Part shown: positions 26,161 through 34,106 of the stretch, piece by piece
Numbering within the stretch: position 1 is the first letter of the stretch
How the letters are laid out: each line of letters begins with the position of its first letter
Assembly (NCBI RefSeq): GCF_000317895.1
Contig: NC_019567.1
Coordinates: 372,001-436,000, forward strand
Length of the DNA: 64,000 bases
Source of the DNA: Bdellovibrio bacteriovorus str. Tiberius
GTDB taxonomy: Bacteria; Bdellovibrionota; Bdellovibrionia; Bdellovibrionales; Bdellovibrionaceae
Direction: 5' to 3'
The notes under the pieces: model-generated
The model's input: the letters and a program-made list of their open reading frames with translations, nothing else
Database searches by the model: none
Told to the model about the DNA's origin: nothing
Position numbers and translations under genes: made by a program

Positions 26161-26281
26161 TCCCTCGCTTTTAAAAGGTACCTGCTTACTTTTTCCGAAG
26201 CAGTGCGGCTTTGGCAAATATCAGTGAAATTATTGAGCCATGATTTTTTGTAGGCACTACACTTGAAGGTGTGAGGTGCTT

Positions 26282-26878
26282 ATGAAGGGCTTTGCTTTTG
26301 TCTTGGTGATCTTGGTCTCTAGTTCGGTGCCGGCGGCGTTGCCGCCGCAGTTTTCGGAGTGTTTGCAGCAGAATTCGGGTTCGAATATGACGGCGACGGA
26401 TGTGACTGAGATCGCGAAAGTGTCGCGTATCACTTATTGCCAGAATCAAGTCAGTTTGATTGGTAAGGCCGAACTGCTTTCAATGCTTTCCAATCCCAAT
26501 GTGAATATGGGGCTTTCAGTCAGTAAGACCAGCTATACCAGTCAGGACTTTATCGACATGGCGGCGGCGGGCACCTATGTGCTGTATGTCGATAGCAGTC
26601 GTCTTTCCCGTGACAACTTGGTCGCTCTTTTAAACGCCAATGTTCAGTTGGTGGTGATGTCGGGAAGTTCGGGTTTGTCGCGTGCGGATCTTTTGATTTT
26701 GGCTGCGGCAAAGCCGTTTATCTATAATGTGAACTCGGTCATTTTGAAAGCGGACTTGCAGGACTATGTTCGTGCCGGGGTGCAGGTGGTGATTCGCACG
26801 GCGCAGGCGGGGTTAAGTCGTCAGGATATTCTGGATGTGGCTCAGCTGAACTCGGAGCGTGTTTCCATCTTCCCTTAA
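26282..26878 (+). CDS. Secreted repeat protein, hypothetical
   Basis: 198 residues from the ATG at 26282 (GAGG 5 nt before it). Signal peptide to about residue 20 (SVPAA). The mature part repeats a unit of roughly 30-35 residues with a shared L-S/K-x-D-L motif: TSQDFIDMAAAGTYVL, LSRDNLVALLNANVQLV, LSRADLLILAAAKPFI, LKADLQDYVRAGVQVV, LSRQDILDVAQLN. This suggests a solenoid of helix-strand units. Function unknown. Its stop lies in the T run of the convergent gene's terminator. Confidence 0.75.
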   Translation: MKGFAFVLVILVSSSVPAALPPQFSECLQQNSGSNMTATDVTEIAKVSRITYCQNQVSLIGKAELLSMLSNPNVNMGLSVSKTSYTSQDFIDMAAAGTYVLYVDSSRLSRDNLVALLNANVQLVVMSGSSGLSRADLLILAAAKPFIYNVNSVILKADLQDYVRAGVQVVIRTAQAGLSRQDILDVAQLNSERVSIFP

Positions 26879-26909
26879 AAAAGAAAAGGGCCTCTTTGCA
26901 GAGACCCTT
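26877..26909 (-). terminator. Terminator of the 734-residue secreted protein gene
   Basis: The stem AAGGGTCTCT/AGAGGCCCTT (one mismatch) with loop GCAA is followed on the minus strand by TTCTTTTTT. It may also stop plus-strand transcripts, but no T run follows in that direction. Confidence 0.75.
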
Positions 26910-26937
26910 CACTTGGCATTAATTTAAGAAACTCGAA

Positions 26938-29142
26938 TTATTGATTCATGACGGAAACAGCTGGCATTGGGCACTGAAGCTCTTTCAGCTTCTTGCTGAC
27001 CAGTGTAGCTTCGTTCTGATAGCCCTTGGTGCTTAGAACCTGCTTCGCCAGATCCACTGTGGATTTAACGTAGCCACGGCCATTCAACTGAGCATTACCA
27101 CGGCAGGAAGTCACAACAGACGAATCCATTTTAACATCCAAAACCGGATCGATCATATCGCAGAAGAACTGGATCGCACCGATATGGTCAATCGCTGCAG
27201 ACCAATCCAACCAAGCGGATTCAAGCTGCTGACACGCGATTTCGTTTTCACGGGAACCCACTGGCAACTGATCCAAAGTGAAGTTCGACAGGTTCTGGCT
27301 GATCTTCTGGCTTGCCGCCTGAATAACCGGATCCTGATAGTAACCACCAGCTGGAGTAATGATAAAGGCTTTACCCAAACCAGCGTCAGTCAGGCTGTAA
27401 GAACCAGCACGAAGTGCTTTCATGTTGGCGATGAAGCCGGAAACAGCCTGGTCATGCATGGTTTTAGTGTGGTTGATCCACGCCAGAACCGGTGGTTTGC
27501 CGAAGCCCCAAGCGCTGCGGGAACCGAACAGACCGGATTTCAGGTTCACCATACGCTGAGCCAGCTCAGAGCGGTCGATGATGGAATTGTCCTGAGACAA
27601 CTGTTGCATCGCTTTTTCAACACGTTTGATCGTGGTTCTTTCTGTTTCGATCAAAGTGTACTGAGCTTTCCACTGACGGTAATCAGCGTTGGTGGAAAGT
27701 TGAACTTCCAGATCAGACTTGGATTTGGCAACCACGTTGCCAGTTGTGTTCACAGCCTGACGGATGCCCTGGATCCAGGAACGACCGGTCTGCGCACAAG
27801 CTTTCAAAGCCGCTTCATTGTCACCGGATTTCGCTGCGTATTCAGCAACACGTTTCATAGAGTTCGTGTGCAGCGTTTTCAACGTCAAAGCCTGAAGTTT
27901 TGTTGTACGGTCCGATTGAACTGTCGCACGCTCCAGGTTCAGGATTGCAGAAGACGGGAAGGTCTTGCCATCCGCACCCCAGTTCACCAGCTCGTTAGCC
28001 AGTGTACAAACCATCAGGTCGTCGTTGTTGCTCAGGATTTGTTCTTCAACCGTTGTGATATCCGCTTTGTCGCTGGTGTATTGAACGCCCACAGCGGACA
28101 GATATTTCTCGGAAGAATCCTTATACTTCAGCAGGTTTGCCAGTTCGCCTGTTGGCTTGGCAAATTTCGCGTTGTAGAGATCCACGTTCTTTTCAAGTTC
28201 CTGAGTGATCTTTTCGATCTTGCCGGATTGAGCCAGTTGCATGAAACGAACTTTTTTCGCCACTTTCGTGTATTGGCAGGTGTTCTGAAGAACCGCTTTG
28301 CGGTGTTCAGGATTGCTCATGTCCAGAGTGTTCTGATCAATCATTTTCGCGATCGCAGAAATACCGCTGGTTGCAACCGCACCACCGATAACGAATGGCA
28401 GTGCCGGACCCAAAGCCGCGTTCATGGAAACCGCGAACAAAGCGTAGGGAGCCAGGCCGTTGATCACGTCATTCAGTGCCAGCAGAACTTTACCAGTGGA
28501 CATCGTCTGACGACCGCACTTGGAATTCAGGAAGTTGTTGTTGTTGACGATGTCACCCAGGTTACCCACCGCCGTCAAAGCTGACGCCATTGTGGATTCG
28601 ATGGAGTTCACATTCACCTGGGAAGGATCCTGTGCCGTCATCAGTTTTTGAAGAGCAGAAATGCTTTCTTTGATTGCATTACCGTTGTCTTCCAAAGATT
28701 TTGCAGAAGGACTGCCTGTGCATTCCGGAGAAGCTTTCACCTCTTTGGAAAGGGAGTCGATGGCAGAAATAAGTTCTGCGTGAGGTCTGTTGTCGAACAA
28801 AGGACAGCTGTAAGCTTCAGGAACCTTCGCCGCATTCATTTTGCCCGGCGTGGTTGAAGTTGACTTTACTGTCGTGGATGAGCGTGGCTGTGAGCCGCTC
28901 GAATTTGAAGTGCTGGAGCTTGAGCTGGATCTGCCACCACCGCCGTTGTTTCCTCCAGTGGAAGGAATGGTTGGAGATGTCGAACCCAGGCCTGTATCGC
29001 TGTTGTCGTCATCGCCAAATAAATTCAGCGGGAATGTTGATGTGCTTCCAGCCGCCCACACCTGTTGAGGTGTTTGGGGGACGATGAAGCTCGCTGTTAG
29101 CGCAAATGCCATTACGCCACACTTAACGTTCTTGAGTTTCAT
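26938..29142 (-). CDS. Large secreted protein with Ser/Gly-rich N-terminal linker, hypothetical
   Basis: 734 residues. A signal peptide ends near residue 31 (QQVWAAG). Residues 45-105 are low complexity (GGNNGGGG, then runs of Ser and Thr), typical of a flexible or glycosylated linker. The rest is mainly helical, with long amphipathic segments (SKSLEDNGNAIKESISALQKL, KITQELEKNVDLYNAKF) and several Cys residues (CSPECTG-like, CGRQTMS, CQYTK, CAQTG), which may form disulfides. An internal hydrophobic stretch (ALFAVSMNAALGPALPFVIGG) could insert in a membrane. No known family recognised. Confidence 0.75.
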   Translation of the reverse strand: MKLKNVKCGVMAFALTASFIVPQTPQQVWAAGSTSTFPLNLFGDDDNSDTGLGSTSPTIPSTGGNNGGGGRSSSSSSTSNSSGSQPRSSTTVKSTSTTPGKMNAAKVPEAYSCPLFDNRPHAELISAIDSLSKEVKASPECTGSPSAKSLEDNGNAIKESISALQKLMTAQDPSQVNVNSIESTMASALTAVGNLGDIVNNNNFLNSKCGRQTMSTGKVLLALNDVINGLAPYALFAVSMNAALGPALPFVIGGAVATSGISAIAKMIDQNTLDMSNPEHRKAVLQNTCQYTKVAKKVRFMQLAQSGKIEKITQELEKNVDLYNAKFAKPTGELANLLKYKDSSEKYLSAVGVQYTSDKADITTVEEQILSNNDDLMVCTLANELVNWGADGKTFPSSAILNLERATVQSDRTTKLQALTLKTLHTNSMKRVAEYAAKSGDNEAALKACAQTGRSWIQGIRQAVNTTGNVVAKSKSDLEVQLSTNADYRQWKAQYTLIETERTTIKRVEKAMQQLSQDNSIIDRSELAQRMVNLKSGLFGSRSAWGFGKPPVLAWINHTKTMHDQAVSGFIANMKALRAGSYSLTDAGLGKAFIITPAGGYYQDPVIQAASQKISQNLSNFTLDQLPVGSRENEIACQQLESAWLDWSAAIDHIGAIQFFCDMIDPVLDVKMDSSVVTSCRGNAQLNGRGYVKSTVDLAKQVLSTKGYQNEATLVSKKLKELQCPMPAVSVMNQ

Positions 29143-29482
29143 AGAGTCTCCAGTGTTTAACTTTTCGACAAGTAACTAATTTTGTGTGTCGTTTTGAGCC
29201 AGTCAGCAGGATGGCTGTGATCTAAGTTCTTGAAATCACAACAAACCCGCTGACTGAAATCTTAGGACCCACAAGTTCAGGCACCATAGATGCAAAACCG
29301 GTGCGCAGATGAATCGTTTTGAAACAAGTCCATCGACTGGCTGACAATTAGTTGTCATGTGAAGTGCCGCTGGACGTCCTAAGTCTTACATCCCGCTCTA
29401 CTGCTGTTATTTGCTTATTATCTCGCCTTTAAAGGGACTGGAGCCACTTTGGGTGGAATGCTCTTTGTAAGAGGAGGTATGT
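29143..29482. other. 340-nt divergent intergenic region
   Basis: Holds the leaders and promoters of two divergent secreted-protein genes and a symmetric dyad at 29200-29256. The right end carries the GAGGAGG site of the 182-residue gene. No further coding frame with a ribosome site was seen. Confidence 0.5.
29200..29256. promoter_or_regulatory. Two-step dyad symmetry element
   Basis: CAGTCAGC (29200-29207) mirrors GCTGACTG (29249-29256), and inside it TGTGAT (29216-29221) mirrors ATCACA (29235-29240), with equal 8-nt spacers on both sides and a 13-nt centre. The inner halves recall CRP half-sites, but the centre is too long for CRP. Could be a double operator or an RNA hairpin in the leader of the 734-residue gene. 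Confidence 0.6.
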
Positions 29483-30031
29483 ATGAGACTTCTAGTTTCT
29501 TGCCTTCTAATGATGATGGGTTTTTCAGGTGCCTGCTGGGCCAAGGTGGACTTGCGTACCACGAAGCCCCTGGTGATTCCTGAAGATAAAGTCACCCCTA
29601 AAATCACCAAAGAAGACGTCGCTAAAATCATTCCTTTGGACATTCAAAGCAACGAAAGCACCGGTTCCGTGATGAGCCGAATTGCTGACCGTGGTTTTAA
29701 TATGTGGTTCAATTCTCCGGTCATTAAAAACAGCCTTCTGGGCCGTGCGGTGGAAGAAACCCAGGAAAAACTGAAAACTGACGTGGTGGTGGCAGCAGCA
29801 ACTCCGCGCGGAGTCAGTCACAAGTTCTCTTTCCGTGTGGAAGCCTTCCAGGCTTTGGCGAAAGTGGAATATTCCGGCTGGGTAAAAGCTGCGGTCAATT
29901 ATGATGCGAAAGCTTCGGCAACCGATATTCAATTCAAAGACAAAGTCATGAACAACAAAGATCTGGTTGTCAGTCACAAAGCCAACAAAGAACAGGGTCT
30001 GTCGATGATTGGCCTTGCCTGGTCCTGGTAA
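29483..30031 (+). CDS. Secreted/periplasmic protein, hypothetical
   Basis: 182 residues. The ATG follows GAGGAGG. A signal peptide ends near residue 20 (GACWAK). The mature part starts with a charged stretch, then GSVMSRIADRGFNMWFNSP and a C-terminal strand-rich section (KFSFRVEAFQALAKVEYSGWVKAAVNYD) ending LSMIGLAWSW. The last third could be an incomplete barrel or beta-sandwich. It lies 18 nt before the thiolase gene. Confidence 0.7.
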   Translation: MRLLVSCLLMMMGFSGACWAKVDLRTTKPLVIPEDKVTPKITKEDVAKIIPLDIQSNESTGSVMSRIADRGFNMWFNSPVIKNSLLGRAVEETQEKLKTDVVVAAATPRGVSHKFSFRVEAFQALAKVEYSGWVKAAVNYDAKASATDIQFKDKVMNNKDLVVSHKANKEQGLSMIGLAWSW

Positions 30032-30049
30032 GCGTCCTACCCTTAGGAC

Positions 30050-31231
30050 ATGGAAAAAATCGTATTTATCTCTGGAAAAAGAACTCCCTTCGGAGCCTTC
30101 GGCGGTTCCTTGAAGGATGTATCAGCAACGGATCTGGGTGTCGCTGCCGCTAAAGCGACTCTGGAACAAGCCGGTCTATCTGCAGACAAGATTGATCACG
30201 TGGTTTTTGGCAACGTGGTTCAGTCCGGTGCGGATGCAGCCTATCTTCCAAGACATATTGGTTTGAAAACGGGAGTGCCGGTCGCAGTGGGTGCTTTTGC
30301 TGTCAATCGTCTATGTGGCAGCGGCTTCCAGTCCTGGGTGAACGCTGTGCAGATGATTCAGTGTGGGGAAGCCACAGCGGTTCTGGCCGGTGGTGTAGAG
30401 CAAATGTCCCAGATTCCATATGTCGCACGCAAAGTTCGCTTTGATGGCATGCGCATGGGGAACTTCGAACTTGAAGACTTGATGACTTCCGCATTGACCG
30501 ACGCCTACGCAAAAATGCCAATGGCAATCACCGCTGAAAACCTGGCGGTAAAATATGGAATCACTCGCGAAGAATCCGACAAGTATTCCATCCAGTCCCA
30601 GCAGCGCTTCCATGCCGCGGTTGAAAAAGGTTTCATGAAGCAGGAGATCTGCCCGGTAACAGTTGAAGGCCGCAAAGGCACTGTGGTTGTTGAAAAAGAT
30701 GAACATCCAAAACCAGATTCCACTTTGGAAAAACTGGCGACGCTGAAACCGGTCTTTAAAAAAGACGGGATCGTGACGGCGGCGGCGGCTTCCGGGATTG
30801 TCGATGGTGCGGCTTGTTCGTTGTTGATGAGCGAATCCAAAGCCAAAGAACTGGGCATGAAACCAATGGCCCGTATCGTGAGCTACGCTTCTGTGGGTTG
30901 TGACCCGACGATCATGGGTATTGGTCCAGCGGGCGCAGCAAGACTGGCATTGCAAAAAGCCGGTTTGACTCTGGATCAGATGGATCTGGTGGAAGTGAAT
31001 GAAGCTTTCTCGGCTCAGTATCTGTCGGTTGAAAAAGAATTGAAGCTGGATCCGGCAAAAACCAACGTTAACGGTGGTGCCATTGCTGTCGGTCACCCAT
31101 TGGGCGCTTCCGGCACCCGCATCATGAATCACCTGGTGTACGAGCTTCATCGCCGTAATGCCAAGTATGCTCTGGGCTCTGCTTGTATCGGCGGCGGTCA
31201 GGGTATTGCGATCATCATCGAGAGGATCTGA
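30050..31231 (+). CDS. Acetyl-CoA C-acetyltransferase (thiolase)
   Basis: 393 residues, normal for biosynthetic/degradative thiolases. Catalytic residues are in place: Cys89 in NRLCGSGFQSW, His349 in VGHPLGASGTR and Cys379 in CIGGGQG. Carries out reversible condensation of two acetyl-CoA to acetoacetyl-CoA, or thiolysis of 3-ketoacyl-CoA in fatty acid breakdown. The stop shares a base with the start of the following SDR-like gene, so they are coupled. No ATG-proximal AGGAGG; GGACATGG precedes the reading frame. Confidence 0.94.
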   Translation: MEKIVFISGKRTPFGAFGGSLKDVSATDLGVAAAKATLEQAGLSADKIDHVVFGNVVQSGADAAYLPRHIGLKTGVPVAVGAFAVNRLCGSGFQSWVNAVQMIQCGEATAVLAGGVEQMSQIPYVARKVRFDGMRMGNFELEDLMTSALTDAYAKMPMAITAENLAVKYGITREESDKYSIQSQQRFHAAVEKGFMKQEICPVTVEGRKGTVVVEKDEHPKPDSTLEKLATLKPVFKKDGIVTAAAASGIVDGAACSLLMSESKAKELGMKPMARIVSYASVGCDPTIMGIGPAGAARLALQKAGLTLDQMDLVEVNEAFSAQYLSVEKELKLDPAKTNVNGGAIAVGHPLGASGTRIMNHLVYELHRRNAKYALGSACIGGGQGIAIIIERI

Positions 31232-31983
31232 TGGAGTTTAATCTGCGTGAACGAACAGCCCTGATCGTTGGACCTTTTACTTCAACCGTTCAAAGTCTGG
31301 TGATGGGTCTGACCCAAATGGGTTCTGATTGTGTATTGCTGGATTTTGACAACAATGCCAGTCAGCGTTTCTGCAATCAGATCAATGATGCCCGTGAAAT
31401 CAATCCCAAGTTTGGCCGGGCATTGGGAATCAAGTCCCCGATGAAGACCGCGGAAGACATCAAGGATGCCGTGGGCTCGGCGGCCCATTCGTTCGGCAGT
31501 GTGGATCTGTTTATTGATGCTCAGGCCTATAATAAACCCAACCGCTATAAGATTGGCGACAGCATTGATTATCTGGATGATGAAATTCAGCATAATTTCA
31601 AAGCTTCGGTGATGCTGACCCATGCGGTTTTGAATTTCCTGAAGAACCGCAAGCGCGGGCGTATTTTATATCTTTTGAACGAAGTTTACCCTGATCCGAT
31701 TCTGGCCGGTACTCGTGGGGCGCTGGTGCCGTTTGCGCAAAGCCTTTCCAAACAGGTGGCTGAACACAATATCACCGTGAACGTGCTGAAACTGGGTTTG
31801 ACTGAAGAATTCATCCTGGCAATGCACCCGGAGGCCAAGTCCATCAAGGAAGCGGTTGAAACTTTAAAGGTGAAAGAACCGCACTTGCGCATCACTGAGC
31901 CTGAGAAAATCACCAACACCGTTACTTATCTGGTCAGCCAGTTTGGTGCGGCGGTGAACGGTCAGGTAATTTCCTTAAGTTAG
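31231..31983 (+). CDS. SDR-fold protein lacking the catalytic Tyr-Lys
   Basis: 250 residues from the ATG at 31231, overlapping the thiolase stop (TGATG). The Rossmann layout of short-chain dehydrogenases is visible (TALIVGPFTSTVQSLVMGL, DCVLLDFDNN, VDLFIDAQAYNKP, GRILYLLNEVYPD, ITVNVLKLGL). The nucleotide loop TGxxxGIG is altered, and the YxxxK dyad is replaced by AGTR in the ILAGTRGALVPFAQSL helix. It ends in the usual VNGQVISLS. Probably a non-catalytic or repurposed SDR; pairing with thiolase suggests acyl-CoA chemistry. Confidence 0.82.
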   Translation: MEFNLRERTALIVGPFTSTVQSLVMGLTQMGSDCVLLDFDNNASQRFCNQINDAREINPKFGRALGIKSPMKTAEDIKDAVGSAAHSFGSVDLFIDAQAYNKPNRYKIGDSIDYLDDEIQHNFKASVMLTHAVLNFLKNRKRGRILYLLNEVYPDPILAGTRGALVPFAQSLSKQVAEHNITVNVLKLGLTEEFILAMHPEAKSIKEAVETLKVKEPHLRITEPEKITNTVTYLVSQFGAAVNGQVISLS

Positions 31984-31990
31984 GTTTTTT

Positions 31991-32368
31991 ATGCAGGCTA
32001 CAGGTAAAATCAAGATCACTCCTCATTCCCCGATGTTTCAGTGGTGGGATTTTATTCCTCACTACACGCTGAAGGATTTCTGGAACAAGGCAACTTTGGA
32101 CCTGGATCTTTCTGAAGTGAAGGCGATCTACAGACGCGGGCCTGCGTATTTGATGGCCTGTCAGCGTGACGGCGTGGACTATCTGATTTACATGGGATCT
32201 GTGCCTGAAATGCTGGCGCATATTCCGGTGACGGATGTCGGGCCCTTTGAAGTGGTGAAACTTATCCGCAAGTTCCCCTCAAAATGGAAAAAGGCCTTTC
32301 CCAAGTTATTGGGTCTGGCCTTTGTCACGATCGTTCTTTTGAAGATGTTTTTTTCTTTCCGAAACTAG
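31991..32368 (+). CDS. Small membrane-anchored protein, hypothetical
   Basis: 125 residues, starting 7 nt after the SDR-like stop. Soluble N-terminal part with many aromatics (MFQWWDFIPHYTLKDFWNK), then a C-terminal membrane helix (LLGLAFVTIVLLKMFFSF). It looks like a tail-anchored protein and probably belongs to the thiolase-SDR operon. Family not recognised. Confidence 0.7.
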   Translation: MQATGKIKITPHSPMFQWWDFIPHYTLKDFWNKATLDLDLSEVKAIYRRGPAYLMACQRDGVDYLIYMGSVPEMLAHIPVTDVGPFEVVKLIRKFPSKWKKAFPKLLGLAFVTIVLLKMFFSFRN

Positions 32369-32393
32369 AAGCCGGCGGCCTGAGAAGGGCCGC

Positions 32394-33710
32394 TTACAGC
32401 TTCAGGCTTTTCAGAATCAATTCTGCCTGTTTTAGATTTTCCGGCGCCACATAGATACGGTCGATGATACGAGCGCCTTCATAGCGTTGGAAGATCTCGG
32501 TCGTCTGATTGATCGGGGACGGTTGCGCCCAGCGGTCATACTGATCCACCACGTAAATCTGCAAAGCACGCTCTTCCGGGGAAGCCGTATGGTACTTGGA
32601 CAGACGTGCTTTGGAGCTGGTGCGGATCACTTCAATTCCGTCAGCTTCCAGGGCTTTTTTGATGGCTTCCGGGCTTTCCGATTCCGCCGTGTTGTGCTGC
32701 TCAATTAGAACCTTGAACGGTTTTCTTTGCGCGATTCGTTGTGCCCACGGATTGTTGGCTCCGGAAAGATGTTCGTGCAGACGATAATCGTTGTACTTGG
32801 TGTATTCGTTGATATCCCCCGGCAGTACAAACGTGCAGTCCGGTGAAGTCAGATAACGGTTCAGCATTTCCTCATAGATGATGCTTTTGTGATGGCAATA
32901 AACCATCAAGTGCATGTGGTGACGGGAAATCAGGAAGTCATCGAACGAGTAAAGCGCACGGCGGTTCAGGCCCAGATACATTTTGTTTTCACGGCGGTGG
33001 AAGGTCATGTTCTGAATCAGCCAGGACAGGTCGATTTTACCGTAGTTCGTGCCGCAGAAATAACTGTCGCGCTCAAGGTAGTCCATACGGTCCACATCCA
33101 GCTCACTGGAAACCAGCTGGGACAGGATCGGGCGGAAGTCGACGCCATTGTCGACAAAGAAGTCATCCGGGCAGTGCAGGGCTTTGTCGATCAGGCACGC
33201 CACGTGAATCGGTTGAATGTCAGGGAAGTTGGTGCGCAGGGTTTCCGAAATTGCGGAATCTGTGACGTACTTGATGGTGTAGTCTTCGTGATTTGCACGA
33301 CGGTTGTGATTCATCACTGTGTGCGCTTCTTCGCCGTATTGCTCTTGTTCTTTGTAAAGCTGAATGTTCAGCTCTGACAAATGCGGCATCACTTGCTCGG
33401 TGGTGTGACTCAGCGGACCGTGGCCCACGTCATGAAGCAAAGCTCCCAGGCGCAGCACCTGACGGAAGCGGGTTTTTACTGATGGTTTTGAGAATGGATA
33501 AACGCGGAAAATCGCATCGAATGTTTCACCGGCAAGATGGCCCACGCCGACAGAGTGAATGTAGCGGTTGTGAGTCGCGCCGGGAAAGCTGAACTCGGCG
33601 TAACCAAGTTGTTTGATCGCTCTTAGGCGCTGATATTCTGCCGTATCAAGCACGGCGACTTCCTGTTCAGAGTAGTAAATAGAGCCGTGAACGGGATCGC
33701 GAATTTCCAT
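32394..33710 (-). CDS. HD-domain phosphohydrolase (SAMHD1/dGTPase-like)
   Basis: 438 residues from the ATG at 33710 after AGGAG; the longer frame lacks a site. The opening RDPVHGSIYYSEQE and the motifs HNRYIHSVGVGHLAG (His52), LLHDVGHGPLSHTTE (HD at 93-94) and VSSELDVDRMDYLERDSYFCG match SAMHD1-like HD proteins, which cleave dNTPs or related phosphates. It lacks the longer N-terminal features of E. coli Dgt. Exact substrate unknown. Standalone; convergent with the small membrane-protein gene. Confidence 0.9.
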   Translation of the reverse strand: MEIRDPVHGSIYYSEQEVAVLDTAEYQRLRAIKQLGYAEFSFPGATHNRYIHSVGVGHLAGETFDAIFRVYPFSKPSVKTRFRQVLRLGALLHDVGHGPLSHTTEQVMPHLSELNIQLYKEQEQYGEEAHTVMNHNRRANHEDYTIKYVTDSAISETLRTNFPDIQPIHVACLIDKALHCPDDFFVDNGVDFRPILSQLVSSELDVDRMDYLERDSYFCGTNYGKIDLSWLIQNMTFHRRENKMYLGLNRRALYSFDDFLISRHHMHLMVYCHHKSIIYEEMLNRYLTSPDCTFVLPGDINEYTKYNDYRLHEHLSGANNPWAQRIAQRKPFKVLIEQHNTAESESPEAIKKALEADGIEVIRTSSKARLSKYHTASPEERALQIYVVDQYDRWAQPSPINQTTEIFQRYEGARIIDRIYVAPENLKQAELILKSLKL

Positions 33711-34106
33711 GGGGTCTCCTAGCAGTGAATCCAATTAGCTGTCATTCATGGGGGCTGTCAAACAGCTTCATCTATAGATAAAGGAGGTCTTTGCACTTGC
33801 CTAGATATGCCTGTTTGATACAGGACCAAGGGCTAGATACAGGGTTTTTACCTCTACAGGCTGCGGCGAAGTGGTTTGAAAAAACTTCATTGATAATAGC
33901 TATTTAGCCTTGATTTTGGGTGGCGGGGCGGGGGGTGGCTGATACAAGCCCTCGGTCCAGAAATGTAAAAAAATGAGACGTATCACTTTAGGAATTTCTG
34001 GGGACTCCGATGAGTAAGGTAAGCAAATGAACCGCCCAAGGGCACTAAAAAGGTGCACCAGAGTTTCAAGGATCGAAACTCAGGAAATCTTCAAGGAGGA
34101 GGAAAC
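33711..34106. other. Upstream region of the first flagellin gene (396 nt)
   Basis: Contains the divergent promoters of the HD gene and flagellin. I looked for sigma28 (TAAA, N15, GCCGATAA) and sigma54 (GG-N10-GC) boxes and found no clear match; GGCTGATA near 33937 is the nearest to a sigma28 -10. The last 65 nt form a structured leader. No coding frame supported. Confidence 0.45.
34042..34105 (+). promoter_or_regulatory. Structured fliC leader with CsrA-like GGA hairpin
   Basis: The hairpin GAGTTTC/GAAACTC (34061-34067, 34075-34081) presents AAGGATC in its 7-nt loop, which fits the CsrA preference for a CARGGAU-like loop. A second GGA-rich site, CAAGGAGGAGGA (34092-34103), is the ribosome site itself. 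A smaller stem GCAC/GTGC lies at 34043-34057. This two-site layout, one upstream hairpin plus the Shine-Dalgarno, is how CsrA represses flagellin (hag) translation in Bacillus. Binding here is inferred. Confidence 0.55.

Noticed and set aside
27184-28584. 466-codon open frame on the plus strand.
   Set aside because: Antisense shadow of the 734-residue gene; no ribosome site, Cys/Arg-rich nonsense-like composition.
29216-29240. TGTGAT and ATCACA as a CRP/FNR site.
   Set aside because: The half-sites are 13 nt apart, not the 4-6 expected.
33885-33960. Sigma54 or sigma28 promoter before the first flagellin gene.
   Set aside because: GG-N10-GC and TAAA-N15-GCCGATAA were looked for but no acceptable pair was found.
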